Of a stretch of DNA of 64,000 nt, positions 11,451 through 22,417 are shown piece after piece. The notes under the pieces were generated by a model. It saw only the letters and a program-made list of their open reading frames with translations, did no database searches and had not been told where the DNA came from. A program made the translations under genes and the position numbers. The stretch spans positions 11,098,001 to 11,162,000 of the forward strand of contig JASJZC010000005.1 in assembly GCA_037178855.1 (NCBI GenBank). The letters are read 5' to 3'. Each line of letters starts with the position of its first letter. Position 1 is the stretch's first letter. This stretch comes from Oscheius sp. JU75. Taxonomy: Eukaryota; Nematoda; Chromadorea; Rhabditida; Rhabditidae.

Positions 11451-12126
11451 TTTGTGGAGACTTTTCTGTAAAGTAGCAATCGATAAGGATAGTTCGAAGA
11501 CCAAAAAGAAAGGCAACCAGGAAGGGTGATTAGATTGGAGAGGCGCAGACATATATTGGCAGCGACGCGATTGCACAACATTGAGGGGTAAAAGCGCCAG
11601 TCATACAAATACACAAAGATCAGTGGGGCTGGGTGTTCTGTGTGCTGGGTATCAATTATCATTATAGTGGAGTAAAATATAGGAGAAGGAGAGAGAGAGA
11701 GAGAAATAGAGGCGCATTTGTTTGTCAGACTTTTTTGGCTCACAGCACGCCTCTCCTCTCTCTGTATCTCTGACTTCGACCTTATCCCCACATTTCCACT
11801 CTTTCTCAAAAAATCTTCCGGCGAAATACTTTTGGTTCTTAAGCCATAATATTTTGTACGACACTCGTGCAGACATTCCCACGGCCCCACGTTTTTCACG
11901 AGTGGGCGGGGACACATTGGCACTCTGAATAGCTCTCCTTGTCTATAGGACAGGGCGCGAAGCACTTCCGGTTTGAATCCTCAGACCATTTCCAAATTTT
12001 CTATTTTGATTTAACACTTGACTTAAGACGGAAATAGCAGACTTTCTGATGCCTGTGAAGGGTCTTTTGGCTTCACCCATCTTTTGCTTTCGATTATAAA
12101 CTTTCAGATTCATATTTGATCTTTAA
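11451..12126. other. Upstream region of CHK kinase-like gene, no assignable gene
   Basis: This contains an AGAGAGAGAG run near 11690-11705. A long minus-strand open frame (11447-11965) crosses it but has no recognisable domain and is broken up by microsatellite-like sequence. Confidence 0.4.
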
Positions 12127-13032
12127 TGATGGCTAACGTTCACAAACGACTCTTTCACCAGGGTAGCTGTCAAGCACAGGACTTCCCTACCGGTATATTC
12201 GTTCAGTTTAAGGGGTCTATCAAGTTATTCAAGTCCTTCAATCCATCAGATCACGACCAGGGCAATGTTTATTGATGTATGAATCCTAATCTATTTCAAC
12301 TTCTTGGTATTTAGGTTGATGGGAGCAAGGTTGAATGGATCAGATCCACGGTAGCAAAGTTGCCAGTGCTATAGCGTTCAAGCCAGAGGACAGAAGGAAC
12401 GACTCCGTCGCTGTCGCTGTGGTTAAGAAGCCTGTTATCGTCAAGAGCACTCTCCTTTCTACGTTTGTCTATGACTATGTGAGTATCTTTTTGAAAGATA
12501 GTTGAACAATTTTTGCTTCCAGGAAGCACAATTCTTTGGAGAATGGAAGATGACCAGTTGATCTCGGAGAAAAACATCAGTATCCTGATCTATTTTAATC
12601 ATTTTTGTTGGACGGAAATATGTGCAATTTTATAAATGTCTCTCTCGATCTGTCTCTCCGTCTTTCTGTCTCTCTGTCTATCTTTCTAACTGTCTATCTG
12701 TCTCTGTTTCTCTGGCTCTATGTCTCTCTGATTCTCTCTGTACCTCTGCCTCTCTCTGACTCTCTGTTTCGACATTGAACACCCTCGGAGCTGTCGGTAA
12801 AACAGTCACTGCCGTGTTTCCCCAACCGATCTCTCTAATTATTCGTGGCGCCACCTTTCTCGGTTCCATCTCTGTCAACGACAAGACATTTGAAAGCAAC
12901 GAATCTCATCATTCAAAAGTCGTACAAAAGGACACAGTCCAGAGAGTAAAGAAGGCCCTATCCCTGGCTATGGATTGTGATATCAACCGGTCTGCAGTAC
13001 GTCTTCAGCTTGTTTTTCGGTCGGAGGCGTAA
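12127..13032 (+). CDS. Unassigned coding-like exons
   Basis: Three plus-strand open segments look like exons but match no family I recognise. The first, from ATG 12127, reads MANVHKRLFHQGSCQAQDFP and continues about 45 codons. The second, from ATG 12335, contains GSKVASAIAFKPEDRRND and ends at a plausible donor (TAT|GTGAGT) near 12478. The third, about 12775-13032, reads LGAVGKTVTAVFPQPISLII and later VQRVKKALSLAMDCDINRSA before a stop. A pyrimidine-rich microsatellite (12635-12765) sits between the second and third. I could not find one phase-consistent set of splice sites joining all three, so these may be parts of more than one gene or a decaying gene. Confidence 0.3.
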
Positions 13033-13539
13033 TCAGCAAACAAGGGAATCGTACGTGACATTTGAGAGTTCTGTTCCTAGCCTACGTGACTTCCTCCAGA
13101 TTGCATCAGGCTCAGTTATCTGACGACTTCGGGGGTCGTATAAGATCCGCGCATAGGTGAGAACAACAATCGGTCTTAGCCCATTTGCAGTCCTAAGTGT
13201 TTTTTTAGAGTGATAATCATTCAAACAATTCTGTTTTTCATCCATCGTTTGTCTAGAGTCTGTCCATAATAACCACGTTTACGAAAGGTTCAAACATCTA
13301 AGTGAATAGTACTTCTACCGAAAACGCCTGGCTTATTCTTCGTCTTACTTTAATGTTTTTCTTTCTCGGTCTTTCAAAAAGCAGTATCAGCTCGCTTGTC
13401 AACAGAACACCGCTTTCTTTGGTTTATTACTCTAATTTTTTGCCCTCTCTGTCTCCGTCTTTATCTTTATCACTACAGTCCAAAAGTCTATCTTAGGAAA
13501 CCTGCTCTATTGGATCCAGATCTCTTCCCCCTCTCCCCA
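13033..13539. other. Intergenic, no assignable gene
   Basis: No supported gene. There is a pyrimidine-rich stretch at 13440-13540. Confidence 0.4.
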
Positions 13540-13890
13540 GTCAGTCCATATAGTGTGCGGGCTGCTGCCCTTTGCCCGGCTGCGAGGCTGACCCATGTGC
13601 TCGCCACGTGGACATTGAGGGGAAGTCCCCTCTCTGCGGAGCTCCGCGCAGTCTCAGCCGTAGTCCTCTCTTATTTATCGAACTTCGCCGCTGAAGTCTC
13701 CCTTTCAGACCACCAATGTCTTTTAAAGATCACCTAAAATATTTGAGGGGTTTCCCGAGACTGAGCTGTGATCAGTGATCCTGTCACGTCACGCACACAG
13801 CCTCCGCGACCAACTGGGAGAGACCCAGTCCGTGTCACGTATTTATGTCTGTGATGGGGGCCCGCAGTGTCATTATATAGAGCGGACTGT
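13540..13890 (+). ncRNA. GC-rich hairpin-dense segment, candidate structured RNA or foldback
   Basis: The ends pair: CAGTCC 13542-13547 with 13884-13889, and TGCGGGC 13556-13562 with GCCCGCA 13860-13866. Inside are consecutive local stems: CCATGTG/CACGTGG (13593-13599 with 13605-13611), GAGGGG/CCCCTC around AAGT (13617-13622 with 13627-13632), the palindrome GCGGAGCTCCGC (13636-13647), CAGTCTC/GAGACTG (13649-13655 with 13757-13763) and ACTGGG/CCCAGT (13813-13818 with 13824-13829). This density in a non-coding, GC-rich island suggests an RNA or a foldback element. GGGGAAGTCCCC resembles the conserved region I of RNase MRP/P RNA, and the closing two-stem design would fit, but I cannot identify conserved region V. 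No T-run terminator follows. Strand is assumed. Confidence 0.3.
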
Positions 13891-14741
13891 GACCAAATAG
13901 GGAAACTGCTATCTCTCTCCTCTTCCTCTCTTTCTCTCTCTCTCTGACAGTTACTGTAGGGTCTGTCCTATCTGTCTTTCTACCCATTTTGGGATAGTTT
14001 GTGTTCTCTAACATTTACTAACAATTCAGTCCTGTTCTCTGTATCCAAAAAAGAGACTCTATCTTTTTGGAAGTCGTCATTGGTCCTCCGAAACTGTTTA
14101 GTAAAATTTGAAACGTTTTCACAACAGACTCGACAGTTAGACAGCTTCTACGCTGTGACTACTTCATGTCGTGAGTATGAAGCCACTTGCTCGACAGTTA
14201 AACAATCACTTTTTTCAGTCACCGCGTGTAAAACCGTCAGCCTGAGTTGTTTAGAGAATGAAAATATACCAGTAAATCTCTTCCTGACACCCCTGTTTAC
14301 TATTCCGAGCGGTTTTGTTCCAAAAAAATATTGTAAGGTTCCCTTCGTCATCTTGCCTTCTTCTCTCTCCATCCTCCGATCATTGAAACGGTGTAATCCT
14401 GCCATCGGTCACAAAATTAAAAAGGGCTTGGAACCCGTTTTGTTGTTCCCTTCCCCTTGTCTCCCGGTCATTCAAGTGACAGTATTGGCCCATGAGTACG
14501 ACTAGTCCCTATCTTTTCGGCCTCTGCCTATCAGGTCCGAAAGATAAAAGTAGTGACCGCGATCTGACGTTTTTGCGCACTTGGTCCGAATGGCGGCTGT
14601 TCTAGCATGCTTCCTGTTGATACCCATACTCTTGGCCCGTTCGCTGCCTCTCACATGACTACCTCTAGGTTTCGCCATTCATCACAAATTCAAATACTTT
14701 TCAGCTTCATCATACTCCTGACTCGTGGTCTTCTTCTGAAC
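13891..14741. other. Upstream region of phosphoserine phosphatase gene
   Basis: A 168-codon plus-strand frame (13999-14505) has no recognisable domain, no splice context and an equally open antisense, so I do not call it. A short ATG-initiated frame at 14590 (MAAVLACFLLIPILLARSLP) precedes the phosphatase. Confidence 0.4.
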
Positions 14742-15627
14742 ATGATCCGAGTCGCTCATCCAGTTGCTGCCGCCCCAAGCCAGGCAGCACCCCTTTCCAC
14801 ACCGATCATCGACGAAACCCCGTCAGAACGCTGTAAGAGAGTTTGGCGCGAAGCCGATGCTGTTTGCTTTGATGTGGATTCGACTGTCTGTCAGGATGAG
14901 GCTATCGACGAACTGGCAGCGTATCTGGGAGTTGGAGAAGCTGTCGCGAATGTGACGCGGTCGGCGATGAATGGTAATGCGAGATTCAGGTGGGTGTGAG
15001 AGACAGAGAGACAGATGAGACAGAATTTTCTCTTCCCAGACCCATATCAAAGGTCACTTTCTTTAGAGACGCACTAGCTGCCCGTCTCCAAGTAATGAAG
15101 CCCTCATTCGACCAGCTGGAGAAGTATGCCAATGAGACGAAACCCAAGCTCACTCCCGGAATTCGTGAACTGATCCGGGCTCTCCATAACCGTGGAACAC
15201 ACGTCTATCTTGTCTCTGGCGGCTTCAGGAGGATCATCCTTCCCGTGGCTGACATCCTAGGGATTGATAGAAAACGCATCTACGCAAATGAAATTCTCTT
15301 CGACGCTAACAAGAACTACGCCGGGTTTGACATCAACGAGCTGACCAGTGATTCTGGTAGCAAAGATGTGAGTTTTGACCCCCTGTCATCAAAAATTATC
15401 CCTTTTAGACCGGTAAGCCTGCTGTAATTAGCATGCTAAAGAGAAAGTTCGGACACAAGAGCGTTGTGATGGTCGGTGACGGAGCCACAGATCTCGAGGC
15501 CAGTCCCCCAGCCGATGCCTTTGTCGGATTCGGTGGGAATCAGATCCGCGAAGCTGTCAAATCTCGTGCCGAGTGGTACGTGACCGACTTCGACGTCTTG
15601 AGAAAGGAGTTAGAACACGATTATTAG
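14742..15627 (+). CDS. psph: Phosphoserine phosphatase
   Basis: This enzyme removes the phosphate from L-phosphoserine, the last step of serine synthesis (HAD superfamily). Three exons, 14742-14989, 15040-15367 and 15409-15627, join in phase to give 264 residues. Motif I is CFDVDSTVCQDEAIDEL (nucleophile and acid aspartates in DVDST). LTPGIRELIRALHNRG and VYLVSGGFRRI give motif II (the serine of SGG), and KRKFGHKSVVMVGDGATDLE gives motif III lysine and the GDGATD metal site, followed by PPADAFVGFGGN. I start at Met 14742 because a good acceptor (TTTTCAG) lies at about 14697-14703. The frame is open to ATG 14607, so a longer N terminus is possible. A small insertion (NARFRPISKV) lies where other family members read MxGxxxF. 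Polyadenylation signals AATAAA lie near 15753. Confidence 0.93.
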
Positions 15628-17290
15628 ATCCCCGATTGTAACTCTCAGTCTTAATTTTGTGATACTCAGGCTCGTTTTCGAGCCAAATTCCCTCAAATTT
15701 CGTATAGGTATCTTAACACTGTCTGTCAAGTACTGAGCACTGTGTGCATATAAATAAATGCTCTGCAACATTCATTTTGAAGTTATGGCTTGTCTCTGCG
15801 GTGTATCGAGCTGTAATCCATCCGTCCATCCGTGCATCTGTCTCCATCTATTTCTGACGGCAGCTGTTACTAATGTGCCGTTATGATATCGTTTTGTCGA
15901 GCCCCAGCTTCAGTTTCTCCGCAGTTACACTGAGAACGAGGCTTCTCTTTTCCCCGTTGCCTCCTCCTATTTGATTTTTTTTTTAAATTCGTACATGATC
16001 TCTGACTTGGAGTCTTCTGTCGCCGCATTGTGCTGTGAAAGCGAAGGATATAACAAAAGCTCAGAAGTTTGTTAGGTTTGGTCAGTTTTTGGGAAAGGCG
16101 AAATTTCTGTGTTTTAAATACCTACACTTCTGTAAGCGATATCTGTATCTGTGAAGTCTTCGTGATTCTGCAGCACCTCAGGAGTGTGAAACTCTGCACC
16201 GATATACAAAGCGCAAGTAATTTGTAGTCATAGTAACTGTCCAATTTGTAGAAGACTACACTAGCATCTCACGCCCTATTACCGTGAAAAGACGTACCAC
16301 ATGCTGCCAGGCCGCGCACCTGTGAATTGTTGATCGGAGCCCCTACCAGCGCCACTACTGCTGCACTCAAGACTGCTCTCTAATAAATACTTGTTACGAC
16401 AGACAGCTTGGTGCCGTGCTGGGCAACCCCTCGTTGAAACCCGGCATGTTAGTATTTACTATTTATTTCACCTGTTTCGGGGCTTGGTCCACTCCCACTG
16501 CTGGCCATTTGTTATATTCATCCTTATTTTTAATTATTGTGACAGTCTTTATGATGGGATGCTCTGCCTAGAAGTGCAACCATTGGGGAAACGCGTTTTG
16601 GAATACGACATTCCAATAAACTTTCCTATTTTGAGAAGATCTCTGTCTCTCTGTTTTTCTGTCAAGTCTATCTATACCCTATATATGTTTCTTCTTACAA
16701 GTTTCCATAAACATTTATCTGACCGCTGGATCTGGAACAGACAACACTACAGGAACAAGTTCATTTCGTCGATTTGACTGTAAACACATTTGCGTAGTTG
16801 CCACATTCCAGCACTTTGCCGTTAGCCACGTTTTTCCACCCGCGAAAACTTGCTGTAACAGGTGTCGAAGCACTCTTCAAGTATTCATGATTTCTTAAAG
16901 AAACCCATCGGTTTAGTCCAGTCTTACAAAAAAGAGATCCCAACTAATCGGAATCAATCCCTAATGCGCCAAGTACCACACCGTTACTCTCAGCGGTTAG
17001 CCGTTTTCGTGTCCTTGGCGAAAGCCAAACGGGCTTAAGCGGGGCCGAAAGAAGGGAGGGGAATGATGGTAATTGGCATTTTGGAAGGAGAAGGGCTGTT
17101 GAGAGCGAGGCAAAAGACCGGCCGACATTAGGAAGACAGAGAAAAGTGACATTAAGATGTCAAGCATGGAAGAACCGGAGGGAAAGGGAAGGAGAAAGAG
17201 AAGTGGTGAGAAAGGTATGAGACAGCTGAAACCAAAAGTTTTGGACAGAATCATTGTATTTTCTGAGAGAAACAGAAAGACAGAGATAGA
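15628..17290. other. Intergenic, no assignable gene
   Basis: About 1.6 kb lies between the phosphatase and the first collagen. A 128-codon frame at 16391 has no domain. A purine-rich stretch runs 17040-17300. Nothing else is supported. Confidence 0.45.
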
Positions 17291-17650
17291 GAGGTGAGAT
17301 TGATTTTTCGAGGAAAAAGAACAATGGGGTCGTGTTCAGCGCCCTTGAAACATTAAGAAAACAGAAAAAAAGTTACCATCGAACCTTTAATCCTCGGTGA
17401 CGTGCGAACTGCAAGCGAATGAGGTAACCACTAAGCCATTTAAATCGGAAATGGGGTTCCCGAACCAAAAACTTTCTTCGGCGTAGCCGAGTGGTTAGCA
17501 CACCCGTTTGGTTATCTAGCGACACAGGTTGGATTCCTGCCGCGAACGAAACTATCTTTTCCGTTTCCAGAGATTTTCAAGGGCGCGGATCACGCTCCTG
17601 CTATTAGTTTATCTCTAAAAGTCTTTCCTAACAGATAAACAGAGAGACAG
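17291..17650. repeat. Class B twin-tRNA element B2
   Basis: The left unique part GGTCGTGTTCAGCGCCCTTG is followed by the minus-strand tRNA-like module (B box complement near 17378-17390, A-box side near 17432). The plus-strand module follows, with A box TAGCCGAGTGGTTAGCACAC (from 17484) and B box GGTTGGATTCC (about 17527), then the tail CCAGAGATTTTCAAGGGCGC to ACAGATAAACAGAGAGACAG. It lies about 280 bp upstream of a collagen gene. Confidence 0.75.
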
Positions 17651-17873
17651 GGATACTTTGTTCTGACCATTTCAATCACCTCATCCAGTAAGTCCAATCT
17701 TCGGACAAACTCTCTTTTCCGCCGTATTCCGATCAGCTTGGTGTTCCTAACCCGTTTCAATCGCGTCAAATCTGCCCCTCGCAGTGTTTTTCGGCCGGTG
17801 CTTTGATTGGGAGAGAAACAGTGTCGCCCTCCCTCCTGAAGCCAGTTCAGAGAGGCGGGACCGTGTTCCGACG

Positions 17874-17880
17874 TATAAAA
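17874..17880 (+). promoter_or_regulatory. TATA box of collagen gene
   Basis: TATAAAA lies 46 nt upstream of the collagen ATG, in the same arrangement as the other two collagen genes in the window. Confidence 0.75.
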
Positions 17881-17925
17881 GCGGGAGGTGGTAGAGGCTA
17901 GACCAGCAGCAGCTCGTCCACCATC

Positions 17926-18906
17926 ATGGATTTGCAGCAGCGTATCAAGGCTTACCGTTTTGTCGCCTATTCGGCTGTCACCTTCTCTGTAGTGGCTGTC
18001 CTTTCCGTCTGTGTCACCCTCCCAATGGTCTACAACTATGTCCACAATGTCAAGAGAACCATGAACAACGAGATCCAGTACTGCCGTGGATCTGCCAAGG
18101 ACATTTGGGCCGAAGTCAACCAGCTAAAAAATCTGCCGACTGGTAATCGTACAGCCCGTCAGGCCGGCTACGGAGATGCTGCCGTGACTGGAGGAAACGC
18201 TGGAGGTTGTGATGCCTGCTGTCTGCCTGGAGCTGCTGGACCCGCCGGTACTCCCGGAAAGCCTGGACGCCCCGGAAAGCCCGGAGCTCCTGGACTCCCC
18301 GGAAACCCTGGCAAGCCTCCTCAGCAGCCCTGTGAGCCTATCACACCTCCTCCATGTAAGCCTTGCCCCGCTGGACCTCCCGGCCCTCCCGGCCCTCCCG
18401 GACCCGCTGGAGATGCTGGAAGCGATGGACAGCCTGGAGCTCCTGGAAACGATGCCGCTCCCGGACAGCCTGGACCCAAGGGACCTCCTGGCCCGTGAGT
18501 TGAATAAGGCTTGTCGAGAACTAATCAAATCTTTTCAGTCCCGGAAACCCTGGAGCCCCTGGAACCCCTGGAGCCCCTGGACAAGACGCCCAGAGCGAAC
18601 CTCTTCAGCCTGGAGAGCCCGGACCTGCTGGTAAGAATCACAAAGTGTCGGTTCAAAATTTATTTTTCAGGAGAGGCCGGACCTCAGGGACCTCCTGGCC
18701 AGCCTGGAGCCCCTGGAGGAGACGGACAGCCTGGACAGCCCGGACCCAAGGGACCTCCCGGAGCCGATGGACAACCCGGAGCCGACGGAAATCCCGGACA
18801 GCCCGGACCTGCTGGACCCAACGGAGGAGCCGGAGAGAAGGGTATCTGCCCCAAGTACTGCGCTATCGACGGAGGAGTCTTCTTCGAGGATGGAACTCGC
18901 CGTTAA
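17926..18906 (+). CDS. Cuticle collagen 1
   Basis: This is a structural collagen of the nematode cuticle, secreted by the hypodermis. Three exons: 17926-18494, 18539-18630 and 18671-18906. The N-terminal nematode cuticle collagen domain contains a membrane/signal-anchor helix ([20 protein letters not shown]), then the subtilisin-type cleavage region NRTARQ. A short Cys pair (CDACC) precedes the first Gly-X-Y block, which is interrupted by a proline/cysteine linker ([14 protein letters not shown]). Further Gly-X-Y blocks follow, and the ending [20 protein letters not shown] carries the last cysteine cluster. A TATA box at 17874 and AATAAA near 18939 bracket it. It is closely related to the collagen at 22418, sharing [15 protein letters not shown] and the same C terminus. 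Long frames on the opposite strand are artefacts of the glycine/proline repeat. Confidence 0.95.
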
Positions 18907-19062
18907 GCTCATCATGCTCTACGCTATTCTCTCTAGCAAATAAACATTTGCTCTCACATCTCTGACAAGTCAGACAGTGACCATGCCAACAATATTTTGC
19001 TTGCCAAATAGGACATGTTTTGAAACTCTTCTTATCGGTAACCGCCTGCTCATTGTCTAAAT

Positions 19063-19389
19063 ATGCGCTCGCTCGGTCTCCTTCTCCTAGTTTCCTTCCT
19101 TACTCTTGTCTCTCCCTCCCAGGTCGATTCCCCTTGTACAGAAGACTTCTGCAAGAACTTTTGCACCCAACGTGGCTGTACGGGACCGTCTTGTGGTCCC
19201 CTAGGTGGTTGCCTTTGTGAAGGCTGTAAAGCTGAATATCTGGCAAAGTGTGCCCCTCTACAATGTAATATGGACTGCTTTCAAAAGGTTTGTACTCACA
19301 AACTGTAAAACAACCGAATAACGATGTAGCACTGCTTCTGGGGTCTCTGTCAACGAGGTAACTGCACGTGTCAACATTGTGGTCATTGA
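19063..19389 (+). CDS. Small cysteine-rich secreted protein (94 aa)
   Basis: Two exons (19063-19287 and 19330-19389) around a 42-nt intron join in phase (CAAAAG|GTTTGT...GATGTAG|CAC). The product starts with a clear signal peptide (LGLLLLVSFLTLVSPSQ). The mature part is short and cysteine-dense: CTEDFCKNFCTQRGCTGPSC, GGCLCEGCKAEYLAKC, QCNMDCFQ, and from exon 2 KHCFWGLCQRGNCTCQHCGH. The spacing shows two similar halves (C-x(3)-C ... C-x-C-x(2)-C), suggesting an internal duplication. I do not recognise the family: a disulfide-stabilised defence or cuticular peptide is possible but unproven. Its stop lies 17 nt from the stop of the convergent oxidase gene, so the two 3' ends almost touch. Confidence 0.75.
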
Positions 19390-19405
19390 ATAAACTTCCA
19401 ACTAT

Positions 19406-21250
19406 TTATAATCTACTCTGTGTTGATTGATAAAACGACACTATTCTTTCCACTTCCCTTTCGGCACTTAGGAAGGCTCCAATGCAGGTTTGGAAGAGTC
19501 TGAACAAAATTATAGAATGTTTCTAACATCTTACTTACTTGTCATGGGTGGCCTCGCCTGCAAAACAGACTCTAGGGACTCCGTGGACTTCTATGGGTCG
19601 AGCCAGCCATTCTGTGGTAATGTTTGCTTGAGCTTGAGCATAACTGAGGTAAGAATATCCACCACAGAGAAGTTCGTTGTGGGTCAAGCGAGTTCTGACT
19701 ATTTCTGATGGAGGTGCAATAGTCTGGTCGTCCATCATGTCTCTGATTAGCTTGGTCATCTTTGTCACGATCTCTTGATCTGAGAGATCATCCAGGACCT
19801 AAAAACTTGGAAAGTAAACTCAGTCTCTCTGCCTCTCTATTTCTCTGCTTCTATGTCTCCCTGTTTCTCTCTTTCCCTATACCTTGTGCCCAGCTCCAGC
19901 TATCCAAGCCATCAGCGTGTTTGGTTCCCACGGTACAGCCTGAACACTATCCGTCTCCAAAGTTCTGTCAATTTACCTGAAGCGTAGTCATTTCCCTCTC
20001 AAATGGTTCTATCTTCTCTCTCGCCATCCCTTCCACTGGGAGTGGAGCGATTGAAAAAGTTCCTTGCTTCCAGAAGGGTTTTTCCCAACGGAAGAAAATC
20101 TTACAAGAACCACCAAAGCCTAAGAGTCCAATACTTTTGTTCATGTTGTGTGCGAACCTATTTTTTCAATCGCTTCCTGTTTATACGAGGGAAGAGACGG
20201 AGTGAAGAGGGTCCGGTAGAACCTCTTCAAATGTCCGAGAGAGCAGGTGACGATGACATGGTCGACTTCGAGGATTTTCGAGCATCTAGTGAAAATTTTG
20301 ATGGTTGGTTCTGAGTAGTCAATCCTTTCTACAAAGGTATTAAAATGGAAAGCTGATTCTGAGCTTAGAGACTTAATATGGTCCAGGATTGCCTAAAAGC
20401 TCATCGTCTTTTATGGTTATCGAGACAACTGACTCTGTAACCGATTTTGTTAGTAGTGAAAGATTCACATTCCGGACCGCCATCCTTCCAGGCCTTCAAG
20501 ACGTGGAGAGACAGCTGAAAAGATTCTTGAAGATAAAGAGATAAAAACTCACATCGCTCCAATCGGCTGACCATTCGAACTCCCAGTAGGATCTGTAAGA
20601 TCGAGACAAAGCGTCAAAGACAAGTTTTCTTTGTCCAGTTATTTTATTTTCCTAAAAGGCTCTTCTGTCTCTTTGTCTTTTTGTCTTTCTGCTTCTCTGT
20701 CTCTCTGTATACCTGTCTTTATGTCTCTCTTTGTCTCACCTCCAGAAACCGCTCATAATCTTCCATATACAGTGAATAGAAAGTATATGCCTTCCCCATA
20801 ATCGTGTAATTTTCTGAAAAGTCCCTGTACCGTCTGTCTAGAGGAGCAATGAACTCTCGGAAGAGCTGGACATCTTCTCTGAACGGCATTTTCAAACCAT
20901 CTCTCAGCAATCTCACTCGTCGATCGGCTGATTTCCATAGATAAATTGAGCTGCGTCAATGTGTTCCGTGTCCGAGACTGCTTCATCCAGTACTCCAACT
21001 TTCCGAGCTATTTCAAAAATTGGATTGACTGAGCCGTTGACAAATTGGGCTCCCATCTGGAGGTATCCACCATCTAAACTCTTGCTTTCGGTGGAAATTA
21101 TGAGATTTTACGGTATGGAATGGGATGAATCCTGCCTCCGATTCTGTCAGCTCCCTCGATTACAATGAAATCGTTGAACCCGAGCTCTGTCAACTTTTTA
21201 GCAGCTGACAGACCGGCCATTCCGGCACCAATGATGGCTATCCGAGGCAT
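19406..21250 (-). CDS. FAD-dependent amine oxidase (polyamine/spermine oxidase-like)
   Basis: A multi-exon minus-strand flavoenzyme from ATG 21250 to stop 19406-19408. The N terminus MPRIAIIGAGMAGLSAAKKL is the FAD-binding dinucleotide fold, followed by VIEGADRIGGRIH and later GGYLQMGAQFVNGSVNPIFE, where polyamine oxidases have the GA-x-WIHG substrate region. Mid-gene, DHVIVTCSLGHLKRF and ALVVL-type segments match the family, with FFRWEKPFW. The C terminus has LCGGYSYL, CFAGEATHDK and, after a short intron, LFQTCIGAFLSAEREVERIV. Family members usually read YYSTTHGA at that last place; here it is LFQTCIGA, an unusual change next to the flavin. The likely role is oxidation of polyamines (spermine, spermidine or acetylated forms), producing hydrogen peroxide. 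Lysine-specific histone demethylase is unlikely because no SWIRM or tower domain is visible. Confidence 0.85.
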
Positions 21251-22370
21251 TCGAAACTGAATTTGCTAGTACAGAGAACAGAAAAAAAGCAGTGCTAAAA
21301 GTCAGCCGATCGCGGCCATCATAAATTGTCTGGGGGGAGACAATGACGGGTGACTCTCCAAAAAGGAGTGCGAGGGTTAGCCAAAAAGATAAGATAACAA
21401 AACTACGTAGACTGCTAATCCAATCGAAAAGGTTCGCTTGTAGGAACTGAAAAAAGGGAGCAAACTGATCTGTCCAGCTGTGAAGCGGCGCTTGTGATTA
21501 ATTTGAAAGGGAAACAAATGTCAGGGATAAGGCTAGAGTGGCACGGAAGTGGGTACAAAATACGTGAAGAACTTTCTGACAAATTTGTATATTTTTAGTT
21601 TTTTTTCCAGTCGAATTGTTGTACAAAAAATTTAGGTAATGTCTGCAAAGTACCGACAAAGAACAGCTGTGACGCTATTTTCCGTACTGACGAGCTTACT
21701 ATCCAGCTTCTTATGGTTCTACAAGATGGACAATTTGGATCCTGTTAATCAAACTCCTGTTTCTGAATCCAGAAACGATAAGATCATTGTAAAATATAAG
21801 GTGACAGGTCGTATTTCAAAGTCCAGCACGTTACAAAACTTCGCTACGTCATTGTGGATTTGACAGAAATAATAGAGGGAAAGTTTTACATGATAGAGCC
21901 ACAATCTTACACTGTCAAAATGAAAAAAATAATAGTTTTGACAATTTGAGAGACAGGCTGCCAACGAGGATTAGCTCACAGGGACATTGGGGAGAGTCAG
22001 GTTAACATAAGATGACGCAGGCAGCAAAGCGACAAAGTTTTATGGTCATTTCTTGACTAAACAGTAAATTCTTTATCCTGACAGGAGGATCAAACTGAAA
22101 AGTCGACTTTTCCTTAACTTTTTCCAATGGTGATAGGATGTCTTACTATAAACCTACGCGAACAGTTCCTGATCACCAACACTGATCTTATCGCGGAAGT
22201 TTTTGCAAGGCTAGTCTACCCAGGTTCCACTTACTCTCCCTATCACACACACGGCCGGTGAAAGTGTCGTAAACGCCATCGCTAAAGATACCATTGTGTA
22301 GTTGTCTTTTTCATTAATGTGGACATCGAGTTTTCTAGCGTTTAGATTTTACAAAGACTGTCAAGGTTGC
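21251..22370. other. Intergenic, no assignable gene
   Basis: A 74-codon frame at 21639 begins soon after an acceptor-like site and contains one hydrophobic stretch, but it has no recognisable domain or splice partner. The rest looks non-coding. Confidence 0.4.
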
Positions 22371-22378
22371 CTGGCTGC

Positions 22379-22385
22379 TATAAAA
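22379..22385 (+). promoter_or_regulatory. TATA box of collagen gene 2
   Basis: TATAAAA lies 33 nt upstream of ATG 22418, implying a very short leader or trans-splicing. Confidence 0.75.
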
Positions 22386-22417
22386 GGTGCGAAGAGCTAG
22401 GGGAAAAGCATCTCGAG

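Noticed and set aside
13999-14505. 168-codon plus-strand frame
   Set aside because: No recognisable domain, no splice or promoter context, and a similarly open antisense frame.
18124-18528. Long open frames opposite and out of frame with the collagen exons (also 22378-23058, 23768-24682, 23838-24713)
   Set aside because: Gly-Pro-rich repeats keep several frames open; their translations are low-complexity Ser/Arg/Gly or Leu/Pro strings without domains.
21639-21863. 74-codon frame with one hydrophobic stretch after an acceptor-like site
   Set aside because: No partner exon, no signal-peptide cleavage context and no recognised family.
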